Shown: positions 47,441 through 58,910, numbered from the stretch's first letter. The stretch is 64,000 nt of DNA from Cricetomys ansorgei (GCA_026225945.1 JAMJFZ010000320.1:13612501-13676500); one strand, 5' to 3'. Notes: a model not told the origin generated them from the letters alone. Numbers and translations: made by a program.

Positions 47441-49359
47441 GCAGAAAAATAAAAAAAGAATTAAAAATTACATATTTAAAATAAAGACGGTATTAGAAAG
47501 GTTGGAGGCATAACTAGTAGATACACCTGTGAGCCCCTTGGCAGTACTTGTACCGGGTTGGATGGCAGGAAAGCAAAGAAAATGTAGCAGCTGAGGAGCA
47601 GGGAGTATTTGGACATTCTTGGGGTGTGGTAAAACAAGATAAAAAGCAGGAGTGAACACTCCAGACATTCAGTTGCTGTCCTACAGGGGGCAACGATGAA
47701 GGCCACAGGGATAAAGGGAAACTGGAGACAAACTAACTCCAAGAAAACCTAAACCCAGCAACTACAACAAAGATCCTGAAAGATCAGCTATGATGGTCTC
47801 TCAATACTAATAACAAAAACAAGCCTGATCACCTATAAAACTGTAATTGTTAAAATTATCCAGAGTTAATAAATACAAAGAAATTTAAACTGGAACGGAA
47901 GAAAGGAAGTGTTCTTCCTGGTAAAAAGAAGCCCAAGACAGCTTTCCTCTAGACCATACAGGTGCAGTAGAAACTCCCCATGAGGTGAAGAGAACGAGCT
48001 GAAGTTTCCATAGATTTTAAAGGTCAACTGGAGACTGGCCACAGAGTTTAGAATACCAAGAGTCTTCACTGACCAACTTTCTCCCCTGGGCCTTCACTAA
48101 GGACTTATGTTAAAAACAAGGGAAAAGCAAAGACATGCAATTGAAAGAGACTCCCATGGCAGAGAACACGTGACACCTCAGGGCAGAACTAAAAACAGCC
48201 TCTCAAGCAGGCTGGCCTTCACAGATGAGCTACCATGACAGCTAAAGGAAATGGCTGAGTCCCTCACCACTGTCCCACTCTGCCCGCAGTGATAGGGGTA
48301 GCTGTGTAATAGCCTACTGGAAGCAGAGAATGCCACTAACTTAGAAACCCTGAGCCACTCAGGCCCTAAGCCACAGAAGGCCAGGAACAGACTTAGCAAA
48401 AGAAACAAACCCTGGTAATGCAGAGGTGGCGGCCCAGGTGTGAAGCAGAGAATTCAGTCTCCGGAGGACTCAGATCCTCATCTGATGAAGGGAAAGCCTA
48501 AGTCCAGCACTCTAGAGTCAGCAGATATCAGTGTGAACTGACACTCGAATGCTTGCGTAATAAACAGGCAGAAAGTACTACCACATTGCGCATGTGCTTT
48601 AACTCTTTCTATTAACTCTGTGTTTAGGCCTTCACAAACACTACTTTCTGCTCTTCTGGCCACAGTTCCTCCTCTCTGCCGACATTCCTAGAATTTATAA
48701 CCATTTCTCTTCTCATGCTGTTTCCACACACTTCAGTGTAAAATAAAAATCTCTTCAGAGATACCTTTCTAAATTTGCCTGAGAAAATTGCTCCCTTTCT
48801 GTGTTTCCAACATCATTTTATTTGCACTAGACTCAGCTGTTACCTAGACAGTTTTGCTATTAGGCCATAAATATTTATATAGTCCTCAAAAAACCTTATA
48901 TCTTTTAAAACCATGCACTGAAAATAAAAGAACTCAGAGAGAAAGGACTAAGGCAGACCATTTATAACCTATGCAACTCTCTAAGTAGAGTACTAACAAA
49001 AAGCAAGTTCTAATAAAAATCCCAGGACAAGTAAAAGCATGGTGAGTCTGATAGATAAATATTGAGTATGATCTTACTGAGCAAAACTGATGGTCACTTA
49101 ATGGAAGAACAACAAACCGAGGGTGTCAAGTCTGAGAGGAAAGAGAACATGCCCAGGGATGGGGAGCAACCGCAAAACAAATGCTTTCAGACCATGCGGC
49201 CACAGCAAGCTAAGAGAAAGCAGGGGATGGGCAGGGCTGGCTGCATTTGCTGCGTTCATATAACCACCGAAGTTCAGTTGGTGTTACGCAACAAAATTCC
49301 CCTGTCATGTTGCCGAAAGTGCCTGATTTGCCAGCCATGAATGAACTGATTCACATTAA

Positions 49360-49366
49360 GCACACA

Positions 49367-49410
<44 letters not shown>

Positions 49411-49411
49411 A
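49360..49411 (+). repeat. (CA)n microsatellite
   Basis: CA units with one CATA interruption. Confidence 0.97.
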
Positions 49412-49974
49412 GCTTACAGTGTACTCATTCCTAAGAAACTATGGTCACTGTGAAAGATTCCCACTTTTGTATTGTTAATATCTGATACGTAAACTAGACA
49501 CATCATAATTAGCAAAAGACGATCTTTCAAAAAGAAAATTTCTTAATACTTAAAAATGTATTTTAAAAATATTTTAAATATTAAAAAAATGTGCACCAAA
49601 TAAAAACCATATATCTCCAATTTTTTTCTCATTATAATCCAAGTAATTATAGGTCAGAAAGGACAAAAAAATCTCACTAAAAAATCTTAGTAACTGAAAT
49701 TAACTTCTAAACCTCTGAAATGACAATGAAAAGGAAGCAGCAGCATTCTAAACACAAAACTTTTAAAAAACGGTGTTTGATCCCGCAAATTTCAGAGAAT
49801 ACACAGATAATCCCAATATCTTGATATTCTCTGAGTGAACAAAAATCAATTTTAATTTATGATGACCTAAAATCCTAGTGCCATGCCTAAAGGCGATAGG
49901 GGGAACAGTCATCAAGCATGATTTCATAATGAGAACTGCAAAGACAGGAAGAACAAAGCTAAACTACAGAAAGG

Positions 49975-50388
49975 TGTGTGTGTATGTGTGTGCATGTGTG
50001 TGCGTGTGTGCATGTGCGCGTGTGTGTGTGCGTGTGTGCATGCGTGTGTGTGTGTGAACGTATGTGTGTGTGCATGTGTGCGTGTGTGCACGTGGGTATG
50101 TGTGTGTGCACGTGTGTGTGCGTGTACATGCGTGTGTGCACGTGCGTGTGTGCATGCGTGTGTGTATGTGTGTGTGTGCATGTGTGCGTGTGTGCACGTG
50201 TGTGTGCGTGTACATGCGTATGTGCATGTGCGTGTGTGCGTGTGTGCATGTGTGTGTGCATGTGTGTGTGTGTGCGTGTATGTGTGTGTGTGAACGTGTG
50301 TGTATGTGTGTGCGTGTATGTGTGTGTGCGCGCGTGTTTGTGTGTGTGTGTGTGCGCGTGTGCACGTGTGTGTGCGCGCATGGGTTTG
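49975..50388 (+). repeat. 410-bp TG/CG/CA alternating purine-pyrimidine tract
   Basis: Almost unbroken alternation of GT with GC and AT dinucleotides (GTGTGCGTG, GTGCATG, GTACATGCG), broken only at a few places such as GTGAACG and GTGGGTA. It lacks stop codons in several frames, so it produces long false open frames of Cys/Val or His/Thr on both strands. Confidence 0.97.
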
Positions 50389-50451
50389 TAACATTCTGAT
50401 GTACTCTGTCTGAAAACATTTAGAATTACATTTAAAGGGTATCTTAAAGGT

Positions 50452-50640
50452 ACGATGAGATGGCTCAGTGGCTACAGGCATTTGCTGCCAAGCCTGAAGA
50501 CTTGAGTTTAATCTCCAGGACCCACAGAGCAGAAGAGAGAACTGGCCTCACAAGGTGACCTCTGATTTCCACACAGGTGCAGTGACATATGCTCCCCTAG
50601 CCCAACCCCTGCAAAAACCATATAAAACAAGCACAAAAGG
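50452..50640 (+). repeat. B2/B3 SINE
   Basis: CGATGAGATGGCTCAGTGGC, TGAGTTTAATCTCCAGGACC and GTGACCTCTGATTTCCACAC. Confidence 0.85.
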
Positions 50641-50984
50641 CCTATGTTTCACACAGCACTTCCTGGGGTGTGCTCAAAGGTGACCTGTAAATACTGCATG
50701 CGAGAACTGCATTGAGCACACAGGCGTCTGTCCACACTCTGATAACTAAGGCGGTGTCTGCGGGGCGTCCCGCACACTGGACTTCTCCGTTAGGTTATCT
50801 TTTTGCTGCTCCAGGCAAACATGTCTTTCCACGGTGCAGTGCAGAAATCAAAATTCATGATTTCTATGGTTTTGCGGTCATCAGAACCCAGACGCACATA
50901 GTAATTACCAACACAAATCCTGGTTCTGGTTTCACACAACCGAAAACAAGCTCAGTGACTAGGGAAAGAGCAGATGCTCATTAC

Positions 50985-51141
50985 CTGAAGTCATCCAGAG
51001 TTTCTTGGATCATGTTCTGAATGAAGCGGATTTGAACAGAGGTCAGCGGTGCATTGGGCCGACTGCTCCCAAGGGTATCGACTATTTTTTCTGAGAGTGA
51101 ACTTGCTACTCCAGCAGTGACAGAGGATGCTACCTTTGGAA
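50985..51141 (-). CDS. NEDD1: NEDD1 coding exon H (gamma-tubulin-binding region, about residues 551-603)
   Basis: The acceptor is ATTTCTTCTAG and the donor is GTAATG. Two bases complete Val, then 51 codons follow, then two bases of an Arg codon. It encodes PKVASSVTAGVASSLSEKI, a short variable stretch, and then the highly conserved helical IQNMIQETLDDF. This starts the C-terminal domain needed to bind the gamma-tubulin ring complex. The next intron is about 8 kb, the longest in the window. Confidence 0.97.
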
Positions 51142-52002
51142 CTAGAAGAAATGGAGAAAATATTAATAGGCGACGTGGGCTAAGAGACATCCAACATTTC
51201 TCAATAAGATTTGGTAAAAGAAGACTTGGGAAACTGCAAAAGAACAGTGTTCCTGTGACATTTAGAAAACCCACTGTCGGGAATACGAATTTGAGAGACC
51301 TCCTATGACATTACTTCTAACAGTCATTTATTGTATATATAAACTGCCAACTGTCTAATGTAATAACACATGACAGATGGATTCATCTTCAAGAACCCTG
51401 AAGCATTTCCTCTCATAAAGGATGCATGTGACAAGCTGCACCACAGACCAGATAAGCCAGGACTACTGAAAACAAACAGGAGGAGCAGAGGAGGGAAGCG
51501 TGCCGCAGGCAGAGCCCTGGAGTTTAAGCAAATGCAGCGTGGCTCCGTAAGTCTCAAGAAACAGACCAACAGCAGACTTGGCTCTCTGTGGAGCAGAGAT
51601 CCTCTGCAAAGCAGCTCTCTTACAGATCAGCTCAGCTCCCTTAAATGCAACCGGGTCTTATGAGTCTATGGCACAAATTCTAAGGATATAATACAAAATT
51701 TTTAAAGACTTCAGGTATTTAAACAGGTTCTTTCAAAGAGTCCTTCTTCATTCTATGTACACTGAATTAAATCAAATCCTTACATATTGGATTGAGAATG
51801 AAGCTCATATCAAATGATCAAATCTGTGTTGCTGGATTTAACCACTCATGCCTTTTAACAAGGAGAACTCATGCTAGTTACCTATCTATAAACTCACAGT
51901 TCTTTAACTTTATCTGGTCTATGGTCACTCTACTCTTTACAAGTTAAATCATCAGAGACCTTTCCAACTGTTTTCAAACATAAAGACGTTCAATGTGCTC
52001 AC
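51142..52002 (-). other. NEDD1: NEDD1 intron between exons G and H
   Basis: Unique AT-rich sequence, no repeat or second gene recognised. The 97-codon plus-strand open frame at 51370 has no signature. Confidence 0.85.
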
Positions 52003-52159
52003 CTGGAGTTGAGGATCCATTGACTGAGGGTTCATGCATCAACTGGGCTTCAATTTCTTTTTCTGGCTTTTCAAATTTTTCAAGATTTCTTGTTTGGTTA
52101 GATGATGGAGAGGTATTTAGAATTCCAGATTCAGCACCAGAGATCATCAGCTTTGCAAA
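52003..52159 (-). CDS. NEDD1: NEDD1 coding exon G (linker with Cdk1-type Thr-Pro site, about residues 499-551)
   Basis: The acceptor is AAATACAAAG, which has a weak pyrimidine tract, and the donor is GTGAGC. The exon has 52 codons beginning FAKLMISGAESG, then one base of Val. It includes LNTSPSSNQTRN and ends NGSSTP. The Thr-Pro at the end aligns with human Thr550, described in the literature as a Cdk1 site that promotes Plk1 binding and gamma-tubulin recruitment. The Thr-Pro pair is kept here, although the following residue is Val where human has Asn. Confidence 0.95.
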
Positions 52160-53236
52160 CTTTGTATTTAAAACAGCCATTTTAATATGTCATCTATTTT
52201 ACTCTATTACCCACAAAATTTTTATCTAGTTCTCATTCTTTTCCCCCTGTAGGCAGGGACAAGGGGATGAGGAACAGAGAGAGACTGAGAAGGAGCTAAT
52301 GCCAGTTGCAGAGTAAGTGTGTTGACAAAATGTGACTATTTACAAAAAGTTAATTTACTAAGCACTTGTTGACTATGCTTTAAAATGCACATCACTGGGA
52401 AGAGGAGGGAGGGGAGAGGAGAAGGAGGGCAGAGAAGAGGTCTCTAGATTCCCATGTAGTAACTAGACAGAAACACGAGAAAAATAAAGACATTTTTGTA
52501 CTTCTGGCTTGAGTATTTTTTATGTTCTCGTTTTATATATAAATAAGAAAACAAGTACAGATATCTAGCACATCCACAGACTTGACCTCCACAGTCTTTG
52601 ACCACAAGGTGCTACTAACACTAGTAATTCTTAGCAGCCTCAGATTGGCTGTAAGACAAGAACAAATGGCTTGACCAGCAGCTTGCTTTACGCTGCAGCA
52701 GAAATATATGTTAAAAGAATTTTCCCCCTTTTCTACATATTTCCACTTAAGACATTAGGATTTTTCTTTTTAAAATCTTCGAGTATCTGTACTACGGAAG
52801 GCAGACACAGTGAACTGAAAATGTGTATAAAGACACATGACCATTGTTACAGCTTTACTTCCTAGAAGGGAAAACTAGCTGGAAATTCGCCTCCTCAATG
52901 AGAATAAAGAATGTATAGAGGTATAACGTTACAACATACATTATTTTAACTTGATTATTCTCTTGTTTAAACATGAAGTTGATTCTTTCCCTAGATTTCA
53001 TGACAATAAAAATCATTTCTCCTCCAAAAAAAAAAAATCAGGCCTGAGGTGTTCTCTTGCAGATGTGCAGTTCTGACAGGCTTCCAACCTGGTCTTCAGT
53101 TATTAAAAACTGGCATCAGGATTTAAAACTATGCTCCCACCTAGTAAGCACACGCCCTTCAACTGAGACAGACCCCCTAGCGGGTGCACTCTGCTTGAGT
53201 GGCAAACACTGAATTCAGGCTTTACTGTTGGGGTAC
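52160..53236 (-). other. NEDD1: NEDD1 intron between exons F and G
   Basis: Unique sequence with a purine-rich GAGG stretch near 52401-52440 and a short A run near 53027. No gene. Confidence 0.85.
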
Positions 53237-53439
53237 CTGCTTCAGGGAGTCCTGAGGTTCCTGCTTCCCCAGGTGTGCTTTCTTAGACTCAGCTGTCAGA
53301 CCGTGACTTTCATTTTCTTCTCTCCCTGGAGACCCCACAAAGACACTGAGAGGACTAGAGTGCAGCGCCAGAGAGCCTGCAGTGACTGGGTGTCTCCTTG
53401 GCGGGAACACGGAGTTGAGCTGCGGCAGAAAGTCAAAAC
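53237..53439 (-). CDS. NEDD1: NEDD1 coding exon F (linker, about residues 431-498)
   Basis: The acceptor is CCCTTTTCAG and the donor is GTACCCC. Two bases complete Gly, then 67 codons follow. The start FDFLPQLNSVFPPR is strongly conserved. The middle is variable and Ser/His-rich, and the end (TAESKKAHLGKQEPQDSLKQ) again resembles known NEDD1. The exon ends in phase 0. It belongs to the phospho-regulated linker between the propeller and the gamma-tubulin-binding tail. Confidence 0.96.
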
Positions 53440-53659
53440 CTGAAAAGGGAAGGGGATGACGTGATCGCGGCATCTTCCCACCTCAGGCCCCTCACGCGAT
53501 GCTCTTAAAATGATGGGACTTGGCAAAAGACAGGGGGTCTGGATTCACAGGACTGGCTCAATTTCTCAGCTCTTTCTCAGCACAGATGTGGATTTGGGGT
53601 TTATCCTTTCAAAGCTTGAAGCTCTATTTCCTATCTGGAACTGTGGTGTGCCTTTAAAA

Positions 53660-53748
53660 TACATGTGCCCGGGCATATCAGTGCACTCGGGAAGCTGAAA
53701 CGGGAAGACTCATGTGTGCAAGGCCAGCTTGGACTGCAGGGAATGACT
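53660..53748 (+). repeat. Old B1-like fragment
   Basis: CCCGGGCATATCAGTGCACTC and CAAGGCCAGCTTGGACTGCAG. Confidence 0.5.
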
Positions 53749-54297
53749 TTTAAAAGTTTTCTTCTTTTTTGTGAAAATACTTTGAGAAGTACAAAACACA
53801 TGTTTTAGACGGTATTAATTCTTGAGGGCTAAGAGTTTTAATCTGTGTGTGTCTGTGGCCTGACCCCTGATGATCACTGTCCTTGACTTCCATGCTGTGT
53901 GAGTTCCCCTCAGTCTGCGTGGGAGTCAGACGAAGGAAAGGGATATGGCAAACTGGAGACCAGGTCACAGTGTGACTTCTCTCTCGGACGCCCTCTCCCT
54001 GGGGTCAGCTTAACTGAGAAGGTGCCCACGGGGAGTGGGACTGGTCTCTCCAGTCAAAAGCCATACCGATGAGCTTGGAAGCAGAGTTGAACGCAGCTCT
54101 GGCTGATTCCTCTTCGAAGCTTCGAGAAAGGAAAGGTCTGACGCCAAAGGCCTCTAGCCAGTGACGCTGAACTCACAGAAACAGCGAGCTGCCAAGTGCT
54201 TGCTATTTAAAGCTAAGGGAGGGGGGCGAGTTGTCACAAAGCAGCGGTGACAGTATTGCTTTTGATTTTCAGGAAAGTGTTTCTCAGGGTTTCTTAC

Positions 54298-54345
54298 CAT
54301 CTCCTTTACCTACAGAGTCATCACCTCCTTTGTTGACTACAGCAT
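54298..54345 (-). CDS. NEDD1: NEDD1 coding exon E (48-nt microexon, about residues 415-431)
   Basis: This 48-nt exon has acceptor CATTTTATTGTAG and donor GTAAGAAAC. It adds AT to finish an Asp codon, then AVVNKGGDDSVGKGD, then the first base of Gly. It was found only because exons D and F do not join in frame to known NEDD1 without it. Its length is a multiple of three with the same phase on both sides, so skipping it would keep the frame. Confidence 0.94.
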
Positions 54346-54443
54346 CTACAATAAAATGAGAAAATCAAATTAATTTTATTGCAGGATTTTTTTTATAACA
54401 AAGTTTAAGACTTTTTTGCTTTCTCCAAAGCCCAAAGACTGAC

Positions 54444-54557
54444 TTTTTTTTTTTTTTTTTTTTTTCCGGTTTTGGTTTTCTGTAACTCTGGCTGACCTGG
54501 AACTCACCTGCTCTGCCTCCCAGGCGATGGGATTAAAGGCGTGCGCCACCACCGCCC
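54444..54557 (-). repeat. B1 SINE, truncated, with long T (A-tail) run
   Basis: On plus: 22 T, then TAACTCTGGCTGACCTGGAA and GATGGGATTAAAGGCGTGCG. Confidence 0.92.
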
Positions 54558-55132
54558 TGCTGGAACTGACACTTCTGAGAATGAGTGCAACCACGCACCA
54601 TCACCAGACTAACTCGTTCCCCTCTCATTCTTTGAGCTTCCCGCAGAGCGTCAAATATGAGAGATCGCTCATCCCGCAGACACGTACAGAGACCGCAGCG
54701 CACGGACAAGCCCTGAAACAGGCCCTAGCGCTCAGCGGCCCAGTTTCACTTATTCTGTTTAGCACCTTTCTGATTTGGGGGGTTCTTGTAATACAGTTAA
54801 GTTTCAATTTTTGTGTATTTATACTAGAGATAACGCTTTGATTGTTCAAAAACTTGTTGGGTATTTAATTGAAGAAAAGAATACTTTATAAATATGTTAT
54901 GAAAATGCATGGTTTTATTGATACTAACTTCAATCACAGACTATTGCAATATTATAATTATTCATTTATCAGGACATAACAAAGCCTATGCACTCAATGC
55001 GAACATATTAACAGAAGAGTAGGCAAAAGCCACTAACAAATTCAGTGGGGATACAAATGGCCAATAAGCAAATGCTTACCTGATCAGAAATCTGCATATG
55101 TGTATTCACCTAGTAACTATACATCGAATACA

Positions 55133-55179
55133 TTCTCTCTCTCTCTCTCTCTCTCTCTCATACACATACACACACACAC

Positions 55180-55222
<43 letters not shown>
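55133..55222 (+). repeat. Compound (CT)n(CA)n(CG)n(CA)n microsatellite
   Basis: A CT run, then ACACAC, then CGCGTGCGCGCGCGC, then CA units. Confidence 0.95.
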
Positions 55223-55225
<3 letters not shown>

Positions 55226-55411
55226 AAAGCTCTTGTATTCCTCTTAATATAAAAATCATTTATTTTTATATTTTTATAAACAGATGAAGAAACTGAGGCA
55301 CAAAGATTAACTCTTTTCTTTAAGATTCTTGAGGTTAAGACAAATTTGGATTCAATAAAAACAAGCATTGTATTTGTCCCTGTTGCCCTTAGCATTAAGA
55401 TGAAGCTTCAA

Positions 55412-55580
55412 GCTGGGCGTGAGGGGTGGGGGGTGGCACACGGCAGCTTTAATCCCAGCACTCGGGAGGCAGAGGCAGGCGGATCTCTGTGAGTTCGAGG
55501 CCAACATGGTCTATAGAGTGAGTTCCAGGACAGCCAGAGTTACAACACAGAAACCCTGTCTCGGAAAACCAAAAAAGAAG
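55412..55580 (+). repeat. B1 SINE, little diverged, with a G-rich insertion
   Basis: GCTGGGCGTGAGGGGTGG, TTTAATCCCAGCACTCGGGA and ACCCTGTCTCGGAAAACC. Confidence 0.95.
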
Positions 55581-55732
55581 AAGCTGCAATGAATAGATTA
55601 CACACCTCAAAATTCACATTGAAAAAACAGTGCAGCAACTGAAGGAAAAGCTAGGTTACTTATTAATTTCTACTTAGACGCTTGCAAAAGAGCCTCCTCC
55701 TTTGGTCTTAAATAAAAAAATTGCTCCCCTTC

Positions 55733-55782
55733 CTTGTGTGTGTGTGTATATGTGTGTGTGCGCGTGCCCACACGCGCGCACG
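55733..55782 (+). repeat. TG / CG microsatellite
   Basis: GTGTGTGTGTATATGTGTG, then GCGCGTGCCCACACGCGCG, which is nearly self-complementary. Confidence 0.85.
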
Positions 55783-56612
55783 CTTAAATCCTCTACCATG
55801 AATACTTAGATCCTCTCTGGCTTTTCAATATTATAAATAAAACAGTAAACACACAAATCTTACAGATGTTTCTGAATATCTTCTGAGGGAAATTGGGAGA
55901 AATGGAATTAACCGGCCAGAAAGTATGAATAATTTAGCTGTCAAATTGCCCTCCAGATATTTGACTGGATCACTGATGACACTGCTATTAGCACTGAGAC
56001 CATCCCATTAAGGAAAGTGAGCCTCAGCAGAACTGAAAAAGCACAGCCTGACAGTGACATGCACTGTGTCCAGGCATCAAGGTGGCAAAGGTTTCTTTTT
56101 AATGGTGACATCTACAGGGTGGTGGCCAAGAGAATATAATATACACATGAAATTATTATATACAAATGCAAAAGAAGAGGCAATCTATTACCTAGCTTTG
56201 AAAACATAAAACAAATACCAAATAAAAATACTAATAATCTTTATTTTTGCAAACCAAACATCCAAGATTTTAGAGAGACTTATTTAAAGCAGATACAAGT
56301 CAAAATTGTTGATAATGGTAGGAACTCCTTTGAGAAAGTCTGTTGGCTGACCATGCGCCTAACATGCAGAAGACGCTGGGTAAATCCCAGGATAGGGGAG
56401 GGGAGGTGGTAATCAATATTTGTGGAAACTAAAATGCTAACTTAGGAGCCAGGTACAATGACCAGCATTTGCTTTAGCATGGTAACTTTTCACATAGCAG
56501 GCACAGGAAAGATTCACCTCAGGAACTGAGAAAATGAACAAACTATTGTATGAGCTAAACACACAATGCAACAGCAGCAAGAGACTATACACACTGATCT
56601 GAACACACTTAC

Positions 56613-56741
56613 CATCCCTGATGGGTGAGAACATGTCGCCTAAACTACTTTTCCCAGTATCGTCAAAACTGGAGAAATCTTGACTTTTTCCACCATCTGT
56701 TTCCTTAGATAAAGTATCTGTATTTATGCTTTGAGCCAAGC
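56613..56741 (-). CDS. NEDD1: NEDD1 coding exon D (linker, about residues 372-415)
   Basis: The acceptor is AATTCTTCCGAG and the donor is GTAAGTGTG. Two bases complete a Gly codon, then 42 codons follow, then one base of an Asp codon. The conserved core is QDFSSFDDTGKSSLGDMFSP. Family knowledge places regulatory Ser/Thr phosphorylation by mitotic kinases in this linker. The sequence shows many Ser and one Ser-Pro pair but cannot show which sites are used. Confidence 0.96.
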
Positions 56742-57471
56742 CTCGGAAGAATTAGATAGAAAAGTTAGTGTCATAACATATATCTAAATAGCTCTTACCA
56801 TCAGAAGCTAGATTGTAAAAATAAACATTACCCATATTGTTGTAATTTTATAATTGAGCATCAGGCAAAGCAACAGAATAAATCAGTGAAGGGTATTTCA
56901 AAACAAACAGCTAATTTGTTCATAGGAATCACTTCCGTGGAAAGTTTCTAAAATCACTAAAATGCTTTTGCTGCCCTCTTAAAGTACACTACATACAATC
57001 TATGTCTGTTATGCTTCTGATTGTTATGCTTATGATTGTCTACAAATGACTAAGACAAATCTGAGAAGCATACATGATGCCTGACATACAACAGGAGTCA
57101 GCTAACATTTGTTCTCCAACTTGCAGAAAGCAGGCCTTATCCCCATCTAAAGTCTTCTTTCATTACACGGGAGCTTAACTTTACTTTACTCTCAGCATTA
57201 TCAAACTAAACTAAAGATCGAGTAACTCAGCATGTTACCAGCAAAAGGAAAAGAGAGTATCAGACAGCCCTGACATTCCCACTCTCTGCTCGAGATATAA
57301 AGGAAAATCAGCCAATCTGAGGGAGTGTTGAAAGTGAATAACTTTTGAGTTAGCATTCCATGTCTACTCAATCTTTCTTACAACAGAAATTCACTGAAGA
57401 GAGTACCTCTCAAGAGCACTTTAACAACAAGGCAAAGTTAATAAGTATCATTTCTTCAATGGTATCTACTA

Positions 57472-57646
57472 GCCGGGCGGTGGCACACACCTTTAATCCC
57501 AAGACTTGGGAAGCAGAGGCAGGAGGATCTCTGTGAGTCCCACCAGTCCAGCCTGGTCTACAGAGTGAGTTCCAGGACAGCCAGAGTTACAACAGAGAAA
57601 CCCTGTCTCAAAAAACCAAAAAATAAAAAACAAAAATAAATAAATA
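57472..57646 (+). repeat. B1 SINE
   Basis: GCCGGGCGGTGGCACACACC, GGTCTACAGAGTGAGTTCCA and ACCCTGTCTCAAAAAACC. Confidence 0.95.
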
Positions 57647-57729
57647 GATAAATGATATCTAAATAAATGATAGATAGATAAATAAATGATAGACAGATGA
57701 TAGATAGATAGATAGATAGATAGATGATA
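57640..57729 (+). repeat. (GATA)n-type microsatellite grown from the B1 tail
   Basis: AAAT and GATA units with GACA variants, continuous with the B1 poly(A) tail. Confidence 0.93.
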
Positions 57730-57840
57730 TCCAATTTGCCGAAATACTCAAATGAGTACCGGATTCCTGAAAAAAGTGCTAACTGTGTGATACACGGGAA
57801 AAGAAAAGCCCTCAAAACAGTCTGACAGAAGCAAAATTAC

Positions 57841-58033
57841 CTGCTTTGTCCTGAGCAACTGCTCCTTTGCCCACAGCTGCTGTAACGGGCTGCGGGAGAA
57901 CCGTGGCAACGGAAGGGGCGGTTGCTTCTCTGACAGTTCCGGGGTTCTGAGCGGCCCCACGGCTGCTGCTCGCAGTCACACTCCGCTGGCTCACTGCTGT
58001 GGCCTTATTTGAGCAGCCTTTATTTACATTTGC
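57841..58033 (-). CDS. NEDD1: NEDD1 coding exon C (linker, about residues 308-372)
   Basis: The acceptor is GTTCCACTCAG and the donor is GTAATT. The exon has 64 codons plus one base, beginning ANVNKGCSNKA. It encodes the low-complexity Ser/Ala/Val-rich linker after the propeller, with the recognisable block ATVLPQPV near its end. This region diverges quickly among mammals and differs here from both human and mouse at many sites. A B1 copy and a GATA microsatellite lie just downstream in the intron (57472-57729). Confidence 0.94.
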
Positions 58034-58400
58034 CTGAGTGGAACAGAATATTTAAAAGCTCAGGTTACTAATGCGTCGCACATTAATATTTTATAAGTGC
58101 CTGCTAAATTAAAAACTTATTTTTTCTTATAAATCTGAAGCTTGCTGGTATATTTGAACTTTGCTCTAAACAAATTAAGTGCATTTTACAATACTTTTAA
58201 TGAGGGTTTACATAAGAACTAAATACTAAATAAGTTTAAAATCAAGTCTCAAATGGCTTTCTACTAAAACTATGTATAATGTCACCATATAAAATAACCA
58301 TGAAGCCATACAATGTTGTGTTCAGTTGTCAAGACATAATTTTCATTTTCTGAGCTAGGGATTTTTGGTAAGAAAATTGAGGAAAAGAGAATTATCTCAC

Positions 58401-58602
58401 CTTTGCCAGAGAAGTAGAGTACTGAAATGCTATACACTGCACAGATGTCTTATGGGCGCTGATGGTCTTCACGGGTGACTTCAGCATCCTTAAGTCGTAC
58501 TGATGTATTTTCCCACGGGAAGATCCAATAGCCAAACTGGCTCCATCAGGCACAAAATCTACTGCCGTCAGAGGAGTGTCGGCCACTAAAGTTTTCACTA
58601 GC
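58401..58602 (-). CDS. NEDD1: NEDD1 coding exon B (last WD40 blades, about residues 241-307)
   Basis: The acceptor is TTTCCCCAAG and the donor is GTGAGA. The first base completes the Lys codon of the previous exon, followed by 67 codons that begin LVKTLVADTPLTAVDF. A WD-like repeat end, AIGSSRGKIHQYDLR, is followed by SPVKTISAHKTSVQCIAFQ, which closes the propeller. The exon ends in phase 0 at Ala-Lys. Sequence identity to known NEDD1 is very high here, as expected for the structured domain. A B1 SINE sits about 150 bp upstream (58752-58910). Confidence 0.97.
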
Positions 58603-58751
58603 CTTGGGGAAAGGAGGAAGACACGCAAATCTGTTAGGATGTACAGGAGTATATGTTTATATGACAGAACTGTTTTTCAAAGACACTTGGTAGGAATTGG
58701 GCAAACAATGCATATCCCAAATATTTGTTTGGAGTATGTCTTAAGAATCAC

Positions 58752-58910
58752 ATCTGTGGTGGTAGCTCACATCTTTAATTCCAGCACTCGGGAGGCAGAG
58801 GCTGGTGGAACTCTGTGAGTTCGAGGCCAGCCTGGTCTGCAGAGTGAGTTCCAGGGCAGCCAGAGTTACAACAGAGAAACCCTGTCTTGAAGAAAAAAAA
58901 AAAAAAAAAA
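58752..58910 (+). repeat. B1 SINE
   Basis: GGTGGTAGCTCACATCTTTA, TCGAGGCCAGCCTGGTCTGC and an 18-base A tail. Confidence 0.93.

Larger units (their letters stand above)
42956..50984 (-). other. NEDD1: NEDD1 long intron (about 8 kb), repeat-rich
   Basis: This intron splits an Arg codon between exons H and I. It contains a MIR, a 650-bp inverted repeat, a minisatellite, a solo LTR, a B3 SINE, an L1 interrupted by another L1, CA and TG/CG tracts and a second B2/B3 copy. The segment 47.4-49.3 kb is unique with no supported gene. Confidence 0.9.
54558..56612 (-). other. NEDD1: NEDD1 intron between exons D and E (remainder)
   Basis: Besides the listed repeats it holds an L1-like remnant at 55815-55960 (reversed text CAAATTGCCCTCCAGATA), a MIR-like core at 55275-55320 (GATGAAGAAACTGAGGCAC) and an ID-like piece near 56335-56410. 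No other gene. Confidence 0.75.

Noticed and set aside
49924..50481. Open frames of 105-185 codons on both strands made of His-Thr or Cys-Val repeats
   Set aside because: They are by-products of the TG/CG/CA tract, which lacks stop codons in several frames; there is no start context or non-repeat domain.
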